NCBI RefSeq assembly: GCF_000527135.1
Contig: NZ_AZUP01000001.1
Location: forward strand, 3,807,535 to 3,871,534
From: Methyloversatilis discipulorum
GTDB lineage: Bacteria; Pseudomonadota; Gammaproteobacteria; Burkholderiales; Rhodocyclaceae
DNA length: 64,000 nucleotides
Direction: 5' to 3'
In this document: piece after piece, positions 58,932 through 64,000 of the stretch
How positions within the stretch are numbered: position 1 is the stretch's first letter
How the letters are laid out: every line of letters begins with the position of its first letter
Notes under the pieces: model-generated
Database searches by the model: none
Seen by the model: only the letters and a program-made list of their open reading frames with translations
What the model was told of the DNA's origin: nothing
Position numbers and translations under genes: made by a program

Positions 58932-59699
58932 TTAGACCGAGGTATAACAGCGAATCGCGTTCCGCCGGAATATCCCATCCGTCTGGACAGCCCGGTTTGT
59001 CATCGCGATGTCCGATTCCTCAAACACCCTCGGCGCCCGCGTACACGGCAAATCCGTCCCGAACATCAACGCGTCCGGATTCACCGTATCGATCCGGCGC
59101 AGCGCCTCAGCAACGTCGAAGTCACAGCGCCCGAAGCCCGTCGCCTTCACCTTGACGCCGCGCTCGACCAGCCACAGCAGATCGTCGAAGCCTTCGGCGG
59201 TGAGTCCGAGGTGATCGATCGACACTTTCGGCAGACGCGCGAGCAGGTCGCGCAGGCCGGCGAGGTGGCGGTTGGCGACATAGAGTTCGACGTGCCAGCC
59301 GCACAGTTCATGAACGCGCAACGCCATGCGTTCGAGGTGCGATACGTCTTCGGAGCCGCCGCGCTGCAGGTTGAAGCGCACGGCGCGCACGCCCTTTGAA
59401 TCGAGGTCGAGGATGACGTCGTCCGGTGTGTCGGCCGGCAGTTGCGTCACGCCGACAAAGCCGGGGCCGAGGCGGGCGAGGGCGGCTAGCAGGTAGGTCT
59501 GGTCGAAGCCCTGGAAGCTGCCGGATACGACGGCGCCGCCGGTGATGCCCAGCGGTTTTGCGCGGGCGAGGTAGTCGTCGACGGTGAAGAAATCCGGCGT
59601 ATAGCCCTGGTTCGGAATGAGCGGAAAACCGGGGGCGATGATGTGCAGGTGGGCGTCGAAAATGCCGCCCTCCACGTCGGGCAGAGCGGTACTGTTCAT
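58932..59699 (-). CDS. Amidohydrolase 2 family protein (PDC-lactonase-like)
   Basis: 255 residues forming a TIM barrel: FDAHLHI near the start gives the H-x-H metal motif, KVSIDHLG a later histidine and LMFGTDLPCTRA the conserved aspartate. The plan is that of amidohydrolase-2 enzymes such as 2-pyrone-4,6-dicarboxylate lactonase or related decarboxylases. Substrate unknown. It lies 13 bases downstream of the Crp/Fnr gene on the same strand. Confidence 0.87.
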   Translation of the reverse strand: MNSTALPDVEGGIFDAHLHIIAPGFPLIPNQGYTPDFFTVDDYLARAKPLGITGGAVVSGSFQGFDQTYLLAALARLGPGFVGVTQLPADTPDDVILDLDSKGVRAVRFNLQRGGSEDVSHLERMALRVHELCGWHVELYVANRHLAGLRDLLARLPKVSIDHLGLTAEGFDDLLWLVERGVKVKATGFGRCDFDVAEALRRIDTVNPDALMFGTDLPCTRAPRVFEESDIAMTNRAVQTDGIFRRNAIRCYTSV

Positions 59700-59712
59700 G
59701 TGCGGTGCCGTC

Positions 59713-60375
59713 CTATTTGCGCTCGGCGGCCAGCGCGCGCAGGCCGGCCGGGTCGAGGATGTCGATCTGGTTGCGGCCGAGCGCGACCAGGCCCTGTTCG
59801 GCGAAGCTCTTCAGCAGACGACTGACGATTTCGCGCACGCTGCCCAGTTCGTCGGCCAGTTGCTGGTGCGTCGTGTGCAGGGTCTGACCGTGGCCGAGCA
59901 GCAGCGCGGCCAGACGCTGGTCGAGGCGCTGGAAGGCGATGGCTTCGACCAGTTGCATCAGTTCGGCCACGCGCTCGGCGAACAGGCCGAACACGAACTG
60001 CCGGAAAGCAGGCTCCGACAGCAGGCGGTCGAACAGCGAGGTCGGCAGCACCAGCAGCTTGACTGCGCTTTCGGCGACGGCGTGCGCGTTGTAGTCGATG
60101 TGGCCGAGCAGGCAGGCGCTCGATATGACGCAGGTTTCGCCGGCATGCACGCGGTAGAGCGGAAGTTCGCGGCCGTTGGCCGACGATTTCGCCACCTTCA
60201 CCTGGCCTTCTAGCACGAAGGGAAAGCCGCCGCAGGGCTGGTGCTCGTCGAAGATGCGGGTGCCGGCCGGCACCTCCATCGCGCGGCCTTCCTTCTCGAT
60301 CAACGTGCGCGCCTCGGGCGACAGACCGGCGAGCAGCGGATAGATCGCGGTGAGGGCGTCGGTGTGTCCGTTCAT
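59713..60375 (-). CDS. Crp/Fnr family transcriptional regulator
   Basis: 220 residues: cyclic-nucleotide-binding-like fold (about 20-135, with AGETCVISSACLLGH) and a C-terminal winged helix at 145-210. The recognition helix VREIVSRLLKSF keeps the E-x2-S-R of FNR, which reads TTGA-type half sites, so it might bind the dyads before ompW and the DUF2892 gene. FNR's N-terminal cysteine cluster is not present, so the signal is different. Overlaps the xthA stop (ATGA). Confidence 0.9.
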   Translation of the reverse strand: MNGHTDALTAIYPLLAGLSPEARTLIEKEGRAMEVPAGTRIFDEHQPCGGFPFVLEGQVKVAKSSANGRELPLYRVHAGETCVISSACLLGHIDYNAHAVAESAVKLLVLPTSLFDRLLSEPAFRQFVFGLFAERVAELMQLVEAIAFQRLDQRLAALLLGHGQTLHTTHQQLADELGSVREIVSRLLKSFAEQGLVALGRNQIDILDPAGLRALAAERK

Positions 60376-61130
60376 GACAGCGTGGCGATGACCGGTGCGT
60401 GATCGGACGGGCGTTCCAGCTTGCGCGGTGCCTTGTCGACGACGCAGGCAGTGCAGCGTGCGGCCAGCGGCGCCGACAGCAGGATGTGGTCGATGCGCAG
60501 GCCGAAATTGCGGCGGAAGGCGCCGGCGCGGTAGTCCCACCATGACCAGGTCTTCTCCGGCTGCTCGAACAGCCGGAAGGCGTCGGTCAGACCGAGTGCG
60601 ACCAGGCCGGCGAAGGCGGCGCGTTCCGGCGGCGATACATGGATTTCGTCCTTCCAGTCCGGGTGCGCGTCGCGCGGCTCGGGCGCGATGTTGTAGTCGC
60701 CGAGCAGCGCCAGCTGCGGGTGGCGGGCGAGTTCGTCGCGCAGCCAGTCGGTCAGCGCGACCAGCCAGCGCATCTTGTATTCGAACTTTTCCGAGCCGAC
60801 CGCCTGGCCGTTCGGAAAATAGGTGCACACGATGCGTACGCCATCGACCGTGGCGGCGATGACGCGCTTCTGTTCGTCGTCGAAGCCGGGGATGCCGATC
60901 TGCACGTCCTCGGCCGGCTGCTTGGACAGGATGGCCACACCGTTATAGGTTTTCTGGCCGCTGATCGCGCTGTGGTAACCGGCCGCCTCGAGTTCGGCGC
61001 GTGGGTAGTTCGCGTCTTCGGTCTTGGTTTCCTGCAGACAGACCACGTCGGGCTGCTCGGCGGCGAGCCAGTCGATCAGGTGAGGCAGGCGGACTTTCAG
61101 CGAATTGACGTTCCAGCAGGCAATCTTCAT
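60372..61130 (-). CDS. xthA: Exodeoxyribonuclease III
   Basis: 252 residues; AP endonuclease and 3'-5' exonuclease of base-excision repair. Start MKIACWNVNSLKVRLPHL, then CLQETKTED (metal-binding glutamate), YNGVAILSK, LLGDYNIAP, RIDHILLS and PSDHAPV with the catalytic histidine. Full length. It is coupled to a Crp/Fnr gene by an ATGA overlap. Confidence 0.97.
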   Translation of the reverse strand: MKIACWNVNSLKVRLPHLIDWLAAEQPDVVCLQETKTEDANYPRAELEAAGYHSAISGQKTYNGVAILSKQPAEDVQIGIPGFDDEQKRVIAATVDGVRIVCTYFPNGQAVGSEKFEYKMRWLVALTDWLRDELARHPQLALLGDYNIAPEPRDAHPDWKDEIHVSPPERAAFAGLVALGLTDAFRLFEQPEKTWSWWDYRAGAFRRNFGLRIDHILLSAPLAARCTACVVDKAPRKLERPSDHAPVIATLS

Positions 61131-61233
61131 CGGTATCGGTGTCGCGGGCAGACGGTGAGCGGGCGAGGCCTCGCAGGGCCGCCGCATTGTCCCATCTGCG
61201 CCGGGCACTGAACAGTTGCGCCAGGCGGGCGCT

Positions 61234-61812
61234 TCAACGCGGCGCGGGCGGCTCCACGGTCTGGCCGTTGCCCTCGGCGGCAGCACCCTCCGGCGCTTCG
61301 GGCGCCGCGGCGGCCGGCTTCGGTGCCTGCGGCTTGGCACTGCCTTTTGCCGGGTAGCCGGCGCGGTCGAGCAGGCGCGTCCAGGCGTCGGCGCTGAAGC
61401 CCATCAGCTGGTCGGCGCCGGCGGCGATGGCGGGCACGCGGGCTTCCTTCACCTTGAAGCGGGCGGCGAAGGCTTGCTTCTGCTCTTCGGTGGTGATGCG
61501 CTGTTCGCTGTAGGCGATGCCGCGGTTCTTCAGCAGCGCCTGCGCCGATTCGCACAGCGTGTCGCACTCGTTGCCGAGCCAGACGGTGACCGGCGCATTT
61601 TTCATCGCCTCGCGTTCGGCATAGCTCAGCCCCTGTTCGACCACGCTGGGCTGCAGCTTCTTCTCGGTCGCTGCGCGCGCGTCGGCCGGCGGCGGGGTGT
61701 CCGAGTAGTGGGTGCGGCCCTGGGCGTCCTTCCACTTGTAGGTCTGGGCCAGGGCCGGCGCGGCGCATAAGGCGCCGGCGATGGTCACGCAGATCAGTCT
61801 GCGCAGCGTCAT
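61234..61812 (-). CDS. DUF4124 and glutaredoxin-like domain protein, exported
   Basis: 192 residues. Signal peptide to APALAQ, then a DUF4124 unit (TYKWKDAQGRTHYSDTPP) and a thioredoxin-fold part (VTVWLGNECDTLCESAQALL) where a C-x3-C replaces the usual C-x2-C. The tail is proline/alanine rich. Likely periplasmic; function unknown. Two ATGs in a row (61815, 61812) follow GAGGAG; the second is better spaced. Confidence 0.87.
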   Translation of the reverse strand: MTLRRLICVTIAGALCAAPALAQTYKWKDAQGRTHYSDTPPPADARAATEKKLQPSVVEQGLSYAEREAMKNAPVTVWLGNECDTLCESAQALLKNRGIAYSEQRITTEEQKQAFAARFKVKEARVPAIAAGADQLMGFSADAWTRLLDRAGYPAKGSAKPQAPKPAAAAPEAPEGAAAEGNGQTVEPPAPR

Positions 61813-61822
61813 CATCTTCTCC

Positions 61823-63877
61823 TCAGGCCGCGGCCACCATGCCGCTGTGACGCAGCAGCGCGTCGGGTTTGGGTTCGCGGCCGCGGAAGGCCTTGAACGA
61901 TTCCAGCGCCGGGCGCGAACCGCCGACGGCGAGGATCTCGTCCCAGAAGCGGCGGCCGGTGGCGGTGTCGAGCACGGTGCCGGCGACGCTGCGCGCCTCC
62001 TCGAACGCTTCGAAGGCGTCGGCCGACAGCACTTCGGCCCACTTGTAGCTGTAGTAGCCGGCCGCATAGCCGCCGGCGAAGATGTGGCTGAAGCTGTTGG
62101 CGAAGCGGTTCCACTCGGGCGGGCGCACCACGGCCACCTCGTCGCGCACTTCGGCGAGCAGCTGCAGCAGGGTCTTGTCGCCGCCGGGCACGAAGTCGTG
62201 GTGCAGGCGCAGGTCGAACAGCGAGAACTCGATCTGGCGCAGCGTCTGCATGCCGCTCTGGAAATTCTTGGCGGCGATCATCTTGTCGTACAGCGCGCGC
62301 GGCAGCGGCTCGCCGCTGTCGACGTGGGCGGTCATGCCCGAGAGCACGTCCCATTCCCAGCAGAAGTTCTCCATGAACTGGCTGGGCAGCTCGACCGCAT
62401 CCCACTCGACGCCGTGAATGCCGGACACCGGCAGGTCGTCGACGCGGGTGAGCAGGTGGTGCAGGCCGTGGCCGCTTTCGTGGAACAGCGTGATCACGTC
62501 GTCATGAGTGAAGGTGGCGGGCTTGCCACCGACCGGCGACGGGAAGTTGCAGTTCAGGTATGCGACCGGCGTCTGCACGCCGCCGCTGACCGTGCGACGG
62601 GTGATTGCCTCGTCCATCCAGGCGCCGCCGCGCTTGGTGTCGCGTGCATAGAGGTCGAGGTAGAACTGGCCGACCAGTTCACCGCCGGCACGCTCGATGC
62701 GGAAGAAGCGCACGTCCGGGTGCCACACCGGCGCGCTGTCCGACTTGATGGTGACGCCATAGAGCCCCTCGACCACGCGGAACAGGCCCTCCAGCACCTT
62801 GTGCTCGGGGAAGTACTGTTTCACCTCCTGTTCGGAGAAGTCGTAGCGCTGAACGCGCAGCTTTTCCGACACCCAGGTCATGTCCCAGGGTTGCAGCTCG
62901 TCGAGACCGAATTCGTTGCGGGCGAAGGCGCGCAACTCATCCAGGTCACGTTGCGCGTGCGGACGGGCGCGGCCGGCGAGGTCGCGCAGGAAGTCCATTA
63001 CCTGTTCCGGCGTGTCGGCCATCTTCGGCACCAGCGACAGTTCGGCGAAGCTGGCGAAGCCCAGCATCTTCGATTCCTCGGCGCGCAGCGTGAGGATGCG
63101 CGCGATCAGCGGCGTGTTGTCGCGCTCCGCCTCGCCGAACTCGGAGGCGCGGGTGGCGTAGGCGCGGTACATGCGGGCGCGCAGTTCGCGGTTGTCGGCG
63201 TACTGCATGACCGGCAGGTAGGACGGCATGTGCAGCGTGAACTTCCAGCCATCGCGCTCGTCGCGCTGGGCCGCTTCGCGGGCCGCCTCGATGCTGTCCT
63301 CGGGCAGGCCGGCCAGCAGCGCTTCGTCGGTGATGTATTCGGCGAAGGCGTTGGTGGCGTCGAGCAGGTTCTCGCTGAACTTGGCCGACAGCGCGGCCAG
63401 CTCTTCCTGGATTTCCTTGAAGCGCGGCTTTTGATCTTCGGCGAGCTCGGCGCCGGACAGGCGGAAATCGCGCACCTCGTTGTCGAGGATGCGCTGGCGC
63501 GCCGGCGACAGCTTCGCGTACTCAGCGGATTCGCGCAGCGCCTTGTACTTGGCGAACAGCGCGAGGTTCTGGCCGAGCGCGCTGTAGAAGCGGGTGATGT
63601 CGGGCAGTGTCGCGTTGTAGGCCTCGCGCCACGCCGGCACGTCATTGACGCCGTGCAGGTGACCGACGACGCCCCAGGCGCGGTTCACCTGTTCGCCCAT
63701 GTCGGTGATCGGCGCCGCGAAGCTGTCCCAGGTCGGCTGCTCAGGGCGCGCGGTCAGGTCGTCGATCAGCGCCTGATAGCGCTTGAGCAGTTCGCTGATG
63801 GCCGGCGCCACGTGTTCGGGCTGCACCGCATCGAAGCGGGGCAGGGCGGAAAAATCGAGCAATGGATTCGTGGTCAT
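61823..63877 (-). CDS. prlC: Oligopeptidase A (M3 family)
   Basis: 684 residues. Zinc motif HESGH in TLFHESGHGLHHLL, with the third ligand in the following helix (SQFMENFCWEW). PrlC/OpdA degrades signal peptides and other short peptides in the cytosol. The ATG at 63877 gives MTTNPLLDFSALPRFD, as in relatives. The DUF4124 gene follows after about 10 bases, so it is likely co-transcribed. Confidence 0.96.
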   Translation of the reverse strand: MTTNPLLDFSALPRFDAVQPEHVAPAISELLKRYQALIDDLTARPEQPTWDSFAAPITDMGEQVNRAWGVVGHLHGVNDVPAWREAYNATLPDITRFYSALGQNLALFAKYKALRESAEYAKLSPARQRILDNEVRDFRLSGAELAEDQKPRFKEIQEELAALSAKFSENLLDATNAFAEYITDEALLAGLPEDSIEAAREAAQRDERDGWKFTLHMPSYLPVMQYADNRELRARMYRAYATRASEFGEAERDNTPLIARILTLRAEESKMLGFASFAELSLVPKMADTPEQVMDFLRDLAGRARPHAQRDLDELRAFARNEFGLDELQPWDMTWVSEKLRVQRYDFSEQEVKQYFPEHKVLEGLFRVVEGLYGVTIKSDSAPVWHPDVRFFRIERAGGELVGQFYLDLYARDTKRGGAWMDEAITRRTVSGGVQTPVAYLNCNFPSPVGGKPATFTHDDVITLFHESGHGLHHLLTRVDDLPVSGIHGVEWDAVELPSQFMENFCWEWDVLSGMTAHVDSGEPLPRALYDKMIAAKNFQSGMQTLRQIEFSLFDLRLHHDFVPGGDKTLLQLLAEVRDEVAVVRPPEWNRFANSFSHIFAGGYAAGYYSYKWAEVLSADAFEAFEEARSVAGTVLDTATGRRFWDEILAVGGSRPALESFKAFRGREPKPDALLRHSGMVAAA

Positions 63878-63939
63878 GGTGTGCGGACGGTTCGGTACGG
63901 GTTGACACGTGCGGCGGTCGCGCGCGGATTTCAATGGGG

Positions 63940-63945
63940 ATTCTA
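63940..63945 (-). promoter_or_regulatory. Possible -10 box TAGAAT for prlC
   Basis: TAGAAT on the minus strand (context GGGCTAGAATCCCC), about 62 bases before prlC. The last 55 bases of the window hold no gene I can support. Confidence 0.35.
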
Positions 63946-64000
63946 GCCCGCTCTGCGCGCCGCTCACTCAAGTTGGGCATTTCCATGCCGAAAGCAGATG

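Noticed and set aside
61781..63946. 721-codon plus-strand open frame
   Set aside because: Mirror of prlC; the plus strand shows no motif and the minus strand has an intact HESGH zinc site.
63946..64000. Possible start of a plus-strand gene near 63984 (ATGCCGAAAGCAGATG)
   Set aside because: Only five codons are visible before the window ends; nothing can be supported.

Overview
This is a high-GC, densely coded chromosomal segment of a Gram-negative betaproteobacterium. The gene content (phasin, UbiD, LptD/SurA, AmgK-MurU, a dusB-fis-purH-purD-hemF run, argH beside algZ/algR and hemC-hemD) points to the Rhodocyclales/Sterolibacteriaceae area, and a Methyloversatilis-like organism is my best guess from gene order and protein style; no 16S gene is present to prove it. 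I found no tRNA, rRNA, CRISPR array, insertion sequence or prophage. No gap between genes exceeds about 300 bases.

Layout. 1-8.1 kb: end of a DUF1127 protein, DinB-like and alpha/beta-hydrolase genes, a FlgO-like/lipoprotein pair, a histone-deacetylase-family enzyme divergent from ubiD, a CinA-domain protein, a HAF-repeat lipoprotein, and a phasin gene with a near-consensus promoter and two palindromes. 8.4-12 kb: a fructosamine-kinase-family gene coupled to two tandem Ser/Thr kinases that each carry a C-terminal cyclic-nucleotide-binding domain. 12-22.6 kb: argH, an AlgZ/AlgR-type two-component system, ppc, and hemC-hemD-hemX-hemY. 22.6-25.4 kb: DUF898 protein, M48 protease and ompW behind an FNR-like box. 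25.6-30.8 kb: dusB-fis-purH-purD-hemF. 30.9-36.2 kb: an MBOAT acyltransferase with a membrane-anchored partner, then pepP and a UbiH-family hydroxylase.

36.3-42.8 kb is the most unusual part. A tightly overlapping operon encodes a thermostable-hemolysin-family protein, an AMP-forming acyl ligase, a haem-oxygenase-like putative diiron protein, an SDR and an exported TPR protein, and runs into an OmpR-family response regulator and its histidine kinase. A direct repeat typical of OmpR/PmrA-type operators lies just upstream of the first gene. I read this as a small, self-regulated pathway making or modifying a fatty-acyl product; the product is unknown to me.

42.8-50.7 kb carries cell-envelope and housekeeping genes: murU-amgK (peptidoglycan recycling), then lptD-surA-pdxA-rsmA. 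50.7-58.9 kb holds a DUF2892 gene and a two-partner-secretion/contact-dependent-inhibition-like locus: TpsB transporter, a locus-specific parvulin, a 1.7-kilo-residue TpsA effector and a small putative immunity gene in lower-GC DNA. 58.9-63.9 kb closes with an amidohydrolase, a Crp/Fnr regulator coupled to exodeoxyribonuclease III, a DUF4124/glutaredoxin-like protein and oligopeptidase A.
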